From: Ashinkailepas kermadecensis
Taxonomy: Eukaryota > Arthropoda > Thecostraca > Neolepadidae
Direction: 5' to 3'
DNA: 64,000 nt
Assembly (NCBI GenBank): GCA_034440615.1
Contig: JAOTOM010004861.1
Location: forward strand, 372,001 to 436,000
Within the stretch, counting starts at the first letter, position 1, and each line of letters begins with the position of its first letter. Made by a program: the position numbers and the translations under genes. The notes under the pieces are model-generated. The model did no database searches and was not told the DNA's origin. It worked only from the letters and a program-made list of their open reading frames with translations. Shown here piece after piece: positions 21,800-33,454 of the stretch.

Positions 21800-22491
21800 A
21801 GTAAATTTCGGAAATCAATACGTATGCATGTGGAAATTGACGGTTAGTTCCCTTTCTAATTTGCACGACGCACACGGTCTGAAGGGTAACCTCACGTGAA
21901 AGAAGGGTTTATATCCAGGTATTCATCATCATCATCATCATAACGTTTATTGCAATTATCTTTCAATTATGTTGGACATTCTCTCAGAGTGGTGCAGAAG
22001 CACTAGGTGCTTAAATCATGGCACCTATCTGAAGTTGTGGATTGACATTGTAGCAAAATTTAAACATTAGCACACTCTTCACAATCTAATATTTTCTAAT
22101 ATATCCCTAACCGCCGACGCCACAGATCACCCGTGAAGCCACCGCCCAATCCAGCATGGGTCGCGACCTCAATTTAGTGCAACTTTAGGCCATTATTAAC
22201 TGGTTAGCAATGTTAGTTCATGTCATGTTAGTATTACCCGAAATTTCAGCACATCGACAAGTAAGCCAGTAGTTCAGGCTGGATCATGTTTTCAGTAGAC
22301 AAACTTTCATGTTTCCTTAGTTGGAGGAAACATTTTCGGAAGCATTTTTTGAACATTGTGATTTCTGTCATGAAGTTTTTTAATTAGGGATTTTTTTGCG
22401 GTAAAACTTCTTCCATCCAGCAAGTTGTTTGGCTAGGAGCATTCATTGATGCTTATGGGTGTGCCATTAAAATAATGATCTCACTTGAAAC
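21800..22491. other. No recognisable feature apart from a short ATC microsatellite
   Basis: An (ATC)n run lies near 21925-21942. The rest is AT-rich with no supported gene. Confidence 0.4.
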
Positions 22492-22679
22492 CAGTAGCGC
22501 AACCACGATTTTCTTAAGGGTGAGCCGACGAAAAAAATGACATGAAACGAGCGCTTTCGGCGCGAAGCGCGCCGAAAATGTATGTTTTTGCGAGGTGAAA
22601 TATCAATTTCTCGTTTGATGTAGTATGTTTTTGGTTCCTTGGGGGGGGGACCACGGGTGCCTCCTTGGCTGCGCGTCTG
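22492..22679. mobile_element. hAT MITE, 188 bp, perfect 8-bp duplication
   Basis: It starts CAGTAGCGCAACCACG and ends CCTTGGCTGCGCGTCTG. Identical CTTGAAAC flanks lie at 22484-22491 and 22680-22687. The interior contains GCGCGCCGAAAATGTATG, which is shared with the element at 36054-36235. The termini are diverged but the target duplication is intact. Confidence 0.85.
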
Positions 22680-23268
22680 CTTGAAACATCAGGCTATTAA
22701 TCTGATTACTGAACGGCATGTTTTAAGCAAATAGGTCAATAAGCAACCGTAAGCTCATTAGAATGAAACATATTACATCAAACAAATTTTTTTAACATCT
22801 TTTGCACTCATAACCTGTCATATCGGGCATACCTTCTTTGTGCCATCATGGGCATAAGTCTTCCTATTTTCATCATTGCTATTTAGCCAATGACATTTTT
22901 ATATATCCATTCTTATTTTCCATATTCCAGTTTCTATTTTCCTCTTTAGCTTTTTATCACAGATATGCGTGTTGACTTCTGTGAATGCAATTGCAATGCT
23001 TCAGGTCCACAGACCTGTGAAAAATCCTCAGATTTTTTTCGGAGAAATTAACGTATCTTAAGCAAGTATGTCATCGATAATGTGGATTGCACAGCTTCGT
23101 ATACCTACTTATCATATACCTCGACAATTTCTGGACTATCTCCATACTTTTGCATGATTCTATGTTCGTAGTTTTGCTCTTCAAAATGTGTTCGACATCT
23201 GGCCACTTCATGCCCTCTTTGCGTTCTTGTTGTTGGCCCGTGTTTGGTTCACGTCACCGTGGATATAT

Positions 23269-23290
23269 AATGACGTCATGATCGTGAGTA
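23269..23290 (+). promoter_or_regulatory. CRE motif
   Basis: TGACGTCA at 23271-23278, closely followed by CGTGAGTATG, which resembles a 5' splice site. No CpG island surrounds it. Function uncertain. Confidence 0.25.
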
Positions 23291-23753
23291 TGAAATGTAA
23301 GCGGTTTTCGAGCCGTGCTTGTGAAGCTTTCTGAAGTGAAAGGAAGTGTTCGCTCGCCATTGCTGAAGACGTAATGTGCGAGGCTTGTAGCGTTTCGCCA
23401 CGGAACATTTCCAAGTGCGGGTTCCATTCCGGGTGCCTCCACATGTTTTTGTGACATATTTTCCCTACGTGGGCGTTACGTATGAAACAGAACCCACGCC
23501 CCCATATTGGAAGCGACTTTGACTGTGGCGCAGCTTCTGGTTGGGCATCGGCTACCAAAACAACACAGAGCATCAATGCTGGCGACCGCGGTCACCGCAC
23601 GTTCCTTCGGTCAGCAAAACGAAAATTCATCAATTCCACTCCATCCCATCGCCAGTCCCGCATCTGGAATGTCTGTGAATCTAATGCCTTGCGATCGGTA
23701 GCCCGTGTGCGGTGTTTGCGATACGGACAGCGATGCTGACAATTTAAGAAAAT

Positions 23754-23769
23754 CCTGGCCGCGCCCCTG
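23754..23769. mobile_element. hAT MITE right terminus, isolated
   Basis: CCTGGCCGCGCCCCTG differs by one base from the right end of the 7645-7797 element. I could not identify its left end. Confidence 0.45.
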
Positions 23770-23939
23770 GCTATAGCAGCAGACAGCGACCGGATAGAAA
23801 TAGTTTCCCTTTCCTGATGACATTGAATAGTTTCAGTTGGCTGAACCCATTGGTGCAGGAACATTGGGAAAATTGAGGGACGGGGAGGCAGTCCTGTCTC
23901 AGATCGGTATTGCCCGAAGAACAGTTGCTGAGCTGGGAA

Positions 23940-23955
23940 CAGGGACGCAGCCAGG
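23940..23955. mobile_element. hAT MITE left terminus, isolated
   Basis: CAGGGACGCAGCCAGG differs by one base from the left end of the 7645-7797 element. The partner end was not found downstream. Confidence 0.45.
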
Positions 23956-24269
23956 ATTAAACAGAATACTATTGTTCAAGGGCGAGGGGTTACAAAGGTG
24001 ACCCGGATTATCCTCACAAATTTGGAAGTATCCGGATTTCGGCAACTTTATTTCGAAAGGGTCAGTTTGTTTTTCATAGAAAAAGAAGCTTGTACCCTCT
24101 TTGGTCGCTTGAATCGTCTGTTCCCCTTCTTTCTCAATTATATAAATAAACATGGCACTGTTCAGGAATGCAAGCTCCTAACATGCATCTAGATGCAGGA
24201 TGTCAAAACTTGGTCGGAAAAGACGTCGATTGGGTGCACGGTAAGGGTGGTAAACAGGCAAACGCTTGT

Positions 24270-24910
24270 ACGGGCCCTCAAGCTCTAGTAAGGGTCCTTA
24301 AGCTCCACAAGGGCCCGTGAATGTTCGTAAGTATCCGCGGACGTTCGTAAAGGCCCGTAGGCGTCCGTAAGCGTCCGTAAACGTCCGGAAGTGTCTGCAG
24401 AAGTTCGTAAGGGCCTGTCGACGTTCGTAGGGACCCCGCAAACGTTCGTAAGAGTCAGAATACGCTCGCAAGGATCCGTGCGCGCCCGAAGGAGCCGTCA
24501 ACATCGCAAAGGCCCGTAGACGTGTGCAATGGCCCGTTGGCATTCGTTGGGCCAGTAGACGTTTGTAAGATCCAGTAGACGTCTGTATGGGCACTCAGGC
24601 GTTTGCAAGGGTCCGCAGACGTTCGTAAGTACCCTTAAGCATCGGTAAGTGCCTTAGGCATCTGCAAACGCCCGTAGTAGTTCGTAAGGGTCCGTAGATG
24701 TTCGTATGGGCCCGCGGACATTTGCAAGGACCCGTAGACGTTTGTAAGGACTCGTAGACGTTCGTAATGGTCCGTACATCCCCGCAGGGGGCCCGTAAGT
24801 TTCGTGAAGACCCGCAGACGTTCGCAAGCGTCGGTAAGCATTCGTATGGGTCTATAGACGCTCATAAGGGCCCGCAGACGTTCATAAGGGCTCGTAGGCG
24901 TTCTTAGGGA
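24270..24910 (+). repeat. Dispersed satellite copy A, about 21-bp unit
   Basis: The unit is close to CCCGTAGACGTTCGTAAGGG, about 30 degenerate copies. The same unit fills 50816-51110. The minus-strand open frames (YGRLRAFTN-type periodic peptide) reflect the repeat. Confidence 0.85.
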
Positions 24911-24995
24911 CCTTGACAACGGCCTCGGCGGCCATAAAAGTACTGTTGGCATTTCCATCTCCGCCATAGTGATCCCGTAGACGATTGCTTATGCA
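24905..24995 (+). repeat. Unique flank shared by both satellite copies
   Basis: After the array come GACAACGGC, GCCATAAAAGTACTGTTGGC, TCCGCCATAGTGATCCCGTA and GATTGC. The array at 50816-51110 is followed by GACAACAGC, TATAAAGGTGTTGGC, TCCGCCATGGCGATCCCATA and GATTGC. The shared non-repeat flank shows that array and flank moved together. Confidence 0.7.
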
Positions 24996-24996
24996 C

Positions 24997-25032
24997 ATAT
25001 GGGTCTCTGACCATGTGGTCAGGGACCCATAT
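24997..25032. repeat. 17-bp hairpin
   Basis: ATATGGGTCTCTGACCA and its complement (16 of 17 positions paired) are separated by two bases. A (CCAATG)n run and a C-run follow. Confidence 0.65.
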
Positions 25033-26500
25033 ATAGGTACCCAATGCCAATGCCAATGCCAAGAAATGTAAATTTCTTCTCCTGCTGACAGAATTAAATG
25101 TGTCCTCCCCCCCCCCCCACCCCCACCCGGCTCAACAAAAAGTGCTGTTGACGTTATGTGTGGCACTGTTGTTATGCATCTATAAGTTTAGTTCCTGGTC
25201 ATGCCCACACCTAAGCTATTTAAGTTCCTAATATATAGGCGTTTCATGGTGAGTACTGAGTATGAACTTTAAAAGAAAAATGCTATGCCCACGCCCCCTT
25301 CCCGTACTTTTGATCACTCTTACATTATTGGCTGCCACACCCATCTTAAATGACCGGCTACACACCTTACCTCAGATCTGCTATTAGGGATGTCTGATTT
25401 TGGCTTGATGAAGAGCCGTTTCAAATATCGTAATGGAGAATGGGATTCCTTAATGCGACAAGATGTGCACTAAAATGTGAACTGTGTGTCTACTGGTAGA
25501 TGCACAGTTCATGTGCCATGATTGGCGTGAATTAAAAGTTAAAAAAACATATTAGTATAAATAACTGAACCTGCGCACGTGATCTTGATTGCAGGCGCAG
25601 CTGTTAGCAAGACAGACACACCGCGTGGCACACCTCCACCGCATCTTGACACCACATCTTGACACCTCTCCCACCGCTATCTGGCCAAATGTCAGTTTTC
25701 GGACAACATTTAAGTGATCGCACTCATGGACACGTTCTTTTTTTTCATTTGTTCATCGTGTGCTGCGACAACGGAATTAAAGTGTCAAACTTAGACGTGG
25801 GTGACGAGTGTTTTCAGGGTCGTTCGCGTCATTCCAATCCTTGTCAGTTATGGAAAACCAAAGTATGCTTTCATGAATTTACACGACCAGGACACTTCAT
25901 GTTCCTCCAAGGACTGCTTAGTGCCACGCGACTCTTAATACGCTTACCGCGTTTCAGAACATTGCGGTTTTTTTCTCCTCAGATTTTGCTTTGGGGAAAA
26001 CGTTTGGTGCGGACGCAGAATCTCAAATATAGGGATGGGGCTGTGCCCGAAAAGTTCCCTTGTTGACCATTGTTCTGCTATTCGGGATCGGAAAAACATC
26101 AGATCTTCCCAAAAGGTGGGGACGTTCGCGTCTGCGCCCGTTCTCCAGAACCACACCTGCAGCTGCCAATGGCATAGAACGCCAAGTTCCGCGCCCAAGA
26201 TTCATACCGCGTAGCATTTGCATCGGGAATGATCGAAAGGTTTCCACCTCGCTAAATATTTGAGTTCTAAGTCTGACTTCAAATGTTGGCGGTTAATATA
26301 CGTAGCTGCAGTCTAGACGTGACCGTGATCGCAGCAACAAAGCAGCTTAGTCTCACCTGACACCCTTTTCTACCGTCTACCGCATCAAATTACAGAATTA
26401 CCTGCATCTCTAACATCCAGTTATCAACTATTAAGCATAACCCTTTGCTGTCGTTATCTGGGTCGCCCCTGGTGCGTTTCAACATTCGAAGTAATATCCC
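25033..26500. other. No recognisable gene
   Basis: Contains short CAATGC repeats at 25045-25072 and a poly-C tract at about 25107. The open frames have no identifiable domain. Confidence 0.4.
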
Positions 26501-26539
26501 CATCGACTACGCTCCAAGCTAGGCAGCCACTGACAGGAC

Positions 26540-26810
26540 AGTCTATGCGTGCCGAACAAATGTCCTGTTTCCGTTCGCGGAGGACCGCGACACCGCGAAG
26601 CGCGCGCTGCGTTTTCTGCGCGCTGGCGGACGGCGGGCGCCATGGGCCGCCGCCGGCCGGGCGGCCATTTTGTTGCACAGTTGACAGCGCGGCGGCGCTG
26701 GCCGGACGGCCGTGACGTCACACAGGCGCAAATCATGAGTTCACTGGTGGAAGGCGCTGCGGGGCTGGGGGCCGGGGGCCGGGGGCCGGGACGTGGGTAA
26801 CGCACCGGCT
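26540..26810 (-). promoter_or_regulatory. CpG island with CRE and YY1-type motif, beside a minisatellite
   Basis: GC- and CpG-dense. TGACGTCA lies at 26713-26720. On the minus strand ACAAAATGGCCGCC (about 26660-26675) fits a YY1-type core. A 23-bp minisatellite starts about 50 bp downstream. No coding exon is identified. Confidence 0.4.
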
Positions 26811-26861
26811 GGCGACGTGTGAGGCTGCTTCTGCCGTGTTGTCCCTTCTGCTGTGACTGTG

Positions 26862-27085
26862 GAAGGTCAGGCGCAGGTCCAGGAGCTGGTCAGGCGCAGA
26901 TCCAGGAGCTGGTCAGGCGCAGGTCCAGGGGTTGGTCAGGAGCTGGACAGGCGCAGGTCCAGGAGTTGGTCAGGCGCAGGTCCAGGAGCTGGTCAGGCGC
27001 AGGTCCAGGAGTTGGTCAGACGCAGGTTCAGGTGTTGGTCAGGGGCAGGTCCAGGAGCTGGTAAGGCGCAGGTCCATAGGCGCAC
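26862..27085 (+). repeat. Minisatellite, 23-bp unit, first block
   Basis: The unit is CAGGCGCAGGTCCAGGAGCT plus GGT, about 9 copies. The same unit returns at 27845-28015. Confidence 0.85.
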
Positions 27086-27109
27086 CGGAGGGGGGGGCCC
27101 AGGGGCCCG

Positions 27110-27470
27110 CCCCCCCCCATGAGACCAAAGTGCCCCTTTGGCCAAAAGTGCCCTTTTGACCGAAAAGTGCCCTCTTGGCCGGAATGTCCCAAATTTAGCC
27201 CAAAAATCACCTGCCTTATGTGCCCCGCCTGTGCCAAAGGTGCCCTTTGGGCCCAAAACTGCCCTTTTGGCCTAAAAATGACATTCCCCTGTGCCCTTTC
27301 CTGTCCTATGCCTGTCCCAATTAGGTGCCCTTTTGATCTAAAAGTGCCCTGTGCCCTGCCCTGTACCCTGCCCTGTGCCTTGTGCTGTACCGTGAACTCT
27401 GCCCTGCCCTGTGTCCTGCCCTATGCCCTGCCTTATGCCCTGCCCTGTGCCCTGAAGCTTTCGTCGCTAT
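27110..27470 (+). repeat. GTGCCCTTTTGGCC and GTGCCCTGCCCT repeats
   Basis: Loose units of AAAGTGCCCTTTTGGCC pass into a GTGCCCTGCCCT simple repeat. A short copy of the first type recurs at 27755-27815, just before the second minisatellite block. Confidence 0.65.
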
Positions 27471-27844
27471 TTTTATTGTGTTACATGTTTGTGTACATGT
27501 CACCTGCCTTCAGGACCATCGCCTTCGTGTCAGCTGTTATCATCCTTTCCAGAAATCCACATCCTGCGTACTTTTACATCAAAGGTAAGCGGGCAACCTT
27601 CATCTCACGACATAATGCATGCAGGCTGCATGTTTTTGGAAATATTATTGTAAATACAAGGGTTCGGTGCTATAACATATAACGTGTCCCATGGAAAATT
27701 CACGCCCCCCCCCCCGCGGTCAGCAAACCTTCCAGTGTGCCCCGGGCCGCAAAGTGCCTTTTTGGAGTCGGTCAAGTGCCCTTTTGGAGCCGGCCAAGTG
27801 CCCTTTTCGGTCCGGGCCCCCCATGGAAAAATCCTGGGTGCGCG

Positions 27845-28020
27845 CCTGCGCAGGTCTAGTAGTTCATCAGGCGCAGGTCCAGGAGTTGGTTAGGCGCAGG
27901 TCCAGGAGCCGGTCAGGCGCAGGTCCAAGAGCTGGTAAGGTGCAGGTCTAGTAGTTCATCAGGCGCAGATCCAGGAGCTGGTCAGGCGCAGGTCCAGGAG
28001 CTGGTCAGGAACAGGTCGAA
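27845..28020 (+). repeat. Minisatellite, 23-bp unit, second block
   Basis: Same unit as 26862-27085, about 7 copies. The intervening 760 bp includes a GTGCCCTTTTGG block at each edge, in mirrored order relative to the arrays. Confidence 0.8.
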
Positions 28021-28790
28021 AGCTTTTAGGTATCCTCTGAGCATGGCAGGCCTAATTTTTGTGTTCACTTTAGAGAAATTTGGACGCGTGTGTACTTCGA
28101 AGTCATCGAGAGGGCGTGCATTATCTGTGGGGAGGTCACATTGAGGGTGCCTGAGAATAGTCTGCAGGTCCCATTTAGCGCCAGTGGGAGGATCCCTCGA
28201 ACCTCCTCGAATCTCCCTCGAACCTCCTCTGTTTGCTCTTCCACCTCACCCTGCCGACCACCATGTGTCCTGTCCACGTGTCTAAATACACATCTGATGG
28301 ACCAGCACCGGCAAAGGAAATCCTCTACGACTCGACAACATGTGATAAAAAAACGTTTTCATTTCTGTTCATGTATGCAAGAGCAGCGGACAAATTATTT
28401 GGGAAATTATTGGAATAAAGATCGAACAGTTCTTGGAACTTCATAGGGCTTGATTTTCTCGCCCCATGGCACAAAACATCTTTTGTCTAAAACATTTTCC
28501 CTCAACAACGCCATTTTTATCCACAAAATATTTTCGTGTACCTACAAAGCTCGCTGCCAAGAGCCACAACTATCAATGCACCTGTCTGATTTGTTAAGGA
28601 TTATACTTTATTACTCAACGTTTTGGCCAGGGGCCATCGTCAGGAGTCACATTTTGATGTCAACTCAGCACCTCCTGGTATATTGAAAGTCGTATGTTTT
28701 CTTTACACGCAATGTCTAAAACCCAGGAGCATCTAAGAGCCATTCTTCGTTGTATTAAACAATGTCTGATTTGTGGTGCATCTTCCAAGT
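28021..28790. other. No recognisable feature
   Basis: I see short open frames only, with no domain or element termini. Confidence 0.4.
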
Positions 28791-28794
28791 ATTG

Positions 28795-29235
28795 TCACAG
28801 ATGCCCACATCTGCCTGCTGACACATCTTCCTAGTCTTATCACAGATGCCCATGTCTGCCTGCTGACACATCTGCCTAGTATTGTCGCAGGTGCCCACGT
28901 CCGCCTACGGACACATCTTCCTAGTCTTATCACAGACGCCCACGTCCGCCGGCCGACGCATCTTCCTCGTCCGGTCACAGGTGCCCACGTTCGCCGGCCG
29001 ACACATCTTCCTAGTATTGTCACAGGTGCCCACGTCCGCCGGCCGACACATCTTCCTAGTATTGTCACAGATGCCCATGTCCGCCTACGGACACATCTTC
29101 CTAGTCTTATCACAGACGCCCACGTCCGCCGGCCGACACATCTTCCTAGTCTTATCACAGATGCCCATGTCCGCCCGCTGACACATTCTCCTAGTCGGGT
29201 CGCAGGTGCCCGCGTCCGCCGGCTGACACACTTTC
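28795..29235 (+). repeat. Minisatellite, 45-bp unit, about 10 copies
   Basis: The unit runs GCCCACGTCCGCC, GGCCGACACATCTTCCTAGT, then ATTGTCACAGAT. Since 45 is 15 codons, frames stay open on both strands up to 226 codons. The unit grows more CpG-rich toward the adjoining GC-rich block. Confidence 0.9.
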
Positions 29236-29475
29236 GGTGGTGACCGCCCGCCCGGCGACGGTAATTGCCGTGCGTGCACCTGTGCACGGCCGGCCCAACC
29301 CTGTGACCCCGATCGGCGTCCCACGGCGGGCGCCACGGCTGACTGGCGGCCGGGCGCCCGCCGGGCGCCAGCCGGGCGGCTTCAGGTGCGGCTTCAGGTG
29401 CGTGCACGGCCAAAGGTCGTGTCGCGTAGCCGCGGGCCAGTGGCGTTGCAGGCTTTGGCGCGACTAGCCGCCGGT
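29236..29475. promoter_or_regulatory. CpG island at the end of the 45-bp array
   Basis: Dense CpG such as GCCGGGCGCCAGCCGGGCGG. No CRE or clear splice donor here. Promoter role is inferred only from composition and position. Confidence 0.3.
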
Positions 29476-29477
29476 CG

Positions 29478-29645
29478 AAGGAGAAGCTGCAGAGAAGCTT
29501 GAGAAGCTGAAGAAGAGAAGCTGAAGCTGAAGCTGAAGAAGAGAAGAAGCTGAAGCTGAAGCTGAAGCTGAAGCTGAAGCTGAGAAGAAGATGAGAAGAA
29601 GCTGAAGCTGAAGAAGAGAAGCTGAAGAAGAGAAGCTGCAGAGCA
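29478..29645 (+). repeat. GAAGCT microsatellite
   Basis: Imperfect (GAAGCT)n with AAGAGAA interruptions, about 165 bp. Confidence 0.9.
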
Positions 29646-29961
29646 TGCTTGGTTGCGGAGGGAAATGCTATTTGCCTTCAGTATATCAAATATGCAGCAA
29701 TTGGGCAGCTATGATAAATCATGCTCCTCTCTTCCCCATGCCCAGATGTTAAGATGAACACACAAACATTGGCAGATATAGCCAGTCATTTCACGAAAAT
29801 ACCGGTTGAACGGGGCTGCCAAATCGATCGATTTTCCAAACAAACGGAAGTGAATGTTTCATCTGGATTTTAACGATCTGGAAGCTTCCAAACGGAGAGC
29901 CGGGTTTGCGCGTGTGGTCCATTGCATTGGCACATACAGATCTGCAGTATGCGTATCTCTA

Positions 29962-29991
29962 CATACATGTATATGTACATATACATGTATG
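29962..29991. repeat. Perfect 30-bp palindrome
   Basis: Self-complementary over all 30 bases with no spacer, centred on GTAC (CATACATGTATATGT plus its complement). Alternating purine/pyrimidine and AT-rich. Confidence 0.85.
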
Positions 29992-30779
29992 GGTGCAGCT
30001 TTAGCCGATTCTGGGGGAACAGGTCCCCAAGTTTCGGAAAGGTCTAATTTGTCCCCTCCAGTTTTTGGACGTGTCCCCACGTTTTGTTTTGGGAAAATAT
30101 TGGATTTTCTCCTGGTTTCTCATACTTGTGATGAAGCGTTTTGTCTTCATCTTCTCTATTCGTTATCGAAGTATCCCGATTAAGCATGTCGTTCGTAATA
30201 TATGTGATAACATTTACAGGCCAATGGCCCTGCCTTGTCCAATGTATTACAATAGAAGCCAATAGCCCCTTTCCACAGGTTGTGTGCGTTGAATAAGCCC
30301 TTGCCCGTTGAATAGGGCTTCAAATCGCATACGTTCGTGAGCACAATTAACATTGAGGCGCGTTTCGTACAAACGTACAAACCTGATTATTTGCACAGTG
30401 CCCATCGGTTTCGATCACTGATCCCAGTTTGTATGGGAGCAGGATTAGTGCGCCAGCTTGGTGTTTCCACGTATTATCTGTGTAATCATGTGTTTTTGTG
30501 TAATCAGAATGTGTGAATTTCAGACGTATCGACTCACATTGTGAAGTAATCTTGACAGGTTTGGAGCTTTGCATAAATTATTGATGGGCCCAATGGGTTT
30601 TTATGACATTCTCTCCATTCAACGCCGAAAAGTAGAGAGAGGTTCAGCCAAGGGAGGGGTGGGTACTGGGTACCTCTACGGACCGACAAATATGCACAAG
30701 ATCAAACAATACATTTTGGGATTTCCACCACGATAAACATAAATTTAGGCGCGCGAAGAATGCGAAAGTTATCTCTTTT
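29992..30779. other. No recognisable feature
   Basis: I see nothing here that supports a gene or element. Confidence 0.4.
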
Positions 30780-31390
30780 TAGCTCAATGGAAGGTCTCGG
30801 AAGCCTTTGAAGCCCAGCTGGAAACAGAAAAGGCCCCTGGAAGCTGGAGGAACCTCTTGAAGCTGGAGAATTCCTTGACACAGAAAGGACCATTTGACGT
30901 TAGTGGGCCCTTTGAGGCTGGTGGGACAGCTCGAATTGAAGCTGGAGGGGTTCTTGAAGTTGGAGGGGCCCCTAAAACTGGAAGCACCTTCTTATCTGGA
31001 TGGTCGCATGGAGCTCGATTATCTCTGCAGGAGTCGGATGGCCTCTGGAACGAAAAAGGCGTCTGACGTTCGGAGGCTCTGGGAGATTGAGCCCTGGGAA
31101 TTTGACAATTTGAGGGACCTCTAGGATTTTGAATATTATCAGACGGCTGGAGAAAGACACTGTGGGATGGAGAACCTCTGGCAATTTTCGGAATTTAAAG
31201 GGTCCCTTAGATCTGGGGAGTCCCGAGAGTTGGAGGACATGCTGGGAACGAAAGTGGTATCGTTGAGCTGGAGTGGATCTCTTGAAGCCGGAGGAGCCCT
31301 TGAGATAGCTGGAAGGTGCCATCGAAGTTGTAGATCCCCTTCAAGCTGGAAAGGCCCCTTGAAGCTGGAGGGCCTCATAAAGCTTGGTTG
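30780..31390 (+). repeat. Degenerate minisatellite (GAAGCTGGAGG-type)
   Basis: Units of roughly 24-30 bp around CCTTGAAGCTGGAGGGGCCC, strongly diverged. Open frames in both directions come from this composition. Confidence 0.65.
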
Positions 31391-32470
31391 CTTCTTAACG
31401 TCAGGCGGCCACTTTTGGCTGCATGGAGCGGGGCCGATTGTAGTTTGCTGACACTTGCAGACGTTGGGGAGTTCCTGAAAGATCGCTTACCGCTGGAACT
31501 TCATGAGCCCTGTGAGTTGCGGAGCTTCTGAAAATTTGGATAACTCGACGGCCTGCTAGGAATAGGAATAGGATCAGTTGGTGGACTACAGGAGCCTGTT
31601 TTGACGGTGCGAAGGACCTCTTCCAGGCCTACAAGAACGGGCATAATTTTGGTATATTTTCGGAATGAAACATGCCCCTCCGACCTCCAATGCAGAACTC
31701 CATGTCATCCCCATGCTAATTTGTGTCCACCCGTAGTTGAGTAGGGAAGCTTCCGCTCTCGAGAGCGGGATCTCCACCCCACAGATCTCTCCTGGGGTAG
31801 CGCAAACAAGAGGTTCCAATAGTCAAGATACTCTTGTCAAGATATATAGTGTCTACTCTGTCTGAGGAACCGCGGTCGGGGTCCAGCAACCTCTTGTGAT
31901 CCCCAACGACGTAAATGCCGAATAGTGCCTCAACAGAGGCCTAGCAGCAGCGCAAACCACTTCCCGCAGGCCCCAGAAGTGAAATGGCAGGCCTTCAACG
32001 ACATGGGACGCCCAGCAATGGTCTAGGAGCTCGACATCAGTTGAAGCTTACCGACAACGGCATATTGACGCATTGACGCAATAATCAGCAGTCCAGAGCC
32101 TCCAACAGCAGCCCAAACCCCCGAACAGTCGTTCGACACCCGTATGTACTAATTACCAATTCTTGAGCGCTGACTAACGACGAAGTCTTGAGGTGCTCAA
32201 AACATCATCCATCCTCTTCACGAAATTTTACTCCCGAGGCGAAATTTTTACGAGGAAGAATACAATCCAAGTTAAGTAGTTCATAAGCTTCAAACAGTTC
32301 ATATCATTTTAGTTCTAACAATATTCATGCTGCACCGTCTCGCTGAAGTCTTTGCTGGACCTGCCACTGTTTCAAACGTCGGTACGCCCATGGTGTCGAA
32401 ATAGTGCTGTTTTTTGGAGGGGCATTGAGCATGGGTTCCCACAGAACTTATTACTCCCTCCCCCATTTTA
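31391..32470. other. No recognisable feature
   Basis: Mixed-composition sequence with only short open frames and no element termini. Confidence 0.4.
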
Positions 32471-32471
<1 letters not shown>

Positions 32472-32565
<94 letters not shown>

Positions 32566-32580
32566 CATATATATACATAT
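32472..32580. repeat. AT dinucleotide microsatellite
   Basis: About 90 bp of (AT)n with one internal AG interruption. The IY-repeat peptides it encodes are not real. Confidence 0.95.
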
Positions 32581-33129
32581 AGCATCTGTTGATTCACATA
32601 AGCGTAGTTGTGGGACACCCAAACGCTCCTTTGGCTGTAGGAATAATCCACTTCCTAACTCTAGTTAATTGGAATGCCAAAATAGTTGTAGGGCATGAAG
32701 ACACCTTTTCATCTTGCACATATTTCCACAACAAAATAATCGCTCCGCGCAGAAACAATGCGTAGACGTGTTCTGTTCTTTCTTTATGTACGATAACTAT
32801 TTAACAAGGTTAGGCAGGACTTCTTTCCAGGAACTTGGAATATACATAATACAGCGAATGGTTTCCACCAAAAGTTTCTCCTAACTGCCCACTGAGCATA
32901 GGAGCCTCCGAAGGCCTTGAGGCGACGATACTACCAACTTAGCGGCTACCCTATCAATATTTGTGAAAAGTAGTGCAAGACTTATGGAATGGTACCGAAG
33001 TTGGTGGAAATGTACGCGATCAAAATACTCTCCTGGCCTTCCAACTGTAAGCGGACAAATTGCTCCAACAGATCAATTATTTAAGTCCATGAATCTTATT
33101 TTGGAATTATAGTTGTGCGACATGGGGGA

Positions 33130-33440
33130 GGGAATTTGGATGGATGGAGGGGAATGATTATAGTAGACGTAGTGGGATCATGCAATACATAGATAATCCT
33201 GCCAGTAACAGATGTATCTGACGGTGGATTCAGTACCGGCCTTCGGGCATTTGATGTTGATGAAATTGGTCATTGCAGCTCAATAGATTCGATAGTTTCT
33301 CTAGAACTCAGGATGTTACATTTGTTAGGGAGATCCGTTTCTTTTCTTTTTTGGCTATTGTATCTTCCCTTTACAGGTTTAACCTAAAGGGGCTCCTGTA
33401 CCACTTATGAAGCCTTAAATCTATATGCATTTATGTCTGT
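33130..33440 (+). mobile_element. CR1-type LINE 3' UTR fragment
   Basis: Blocks shared with the LINE at 35660-35910 and with 49786-50080 include CCAGTAACAGATGTATCTG, GTTTAACCTAAAGGGGCTCC and ACTTATGAAGCCTTAAA. It ends in a degraded ATTTATGTCTGTATG tail. No coding part is present. Confidence 0.65.
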
Positions 33441-33454
33441 ATGTCTTCATTGCC

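Noticed and set aside
28733..29413. 226-codon minus-strand Arg/Trp-rich frame
   Set aside because: It is driven by the 45-bp unit and by high GC downstream.
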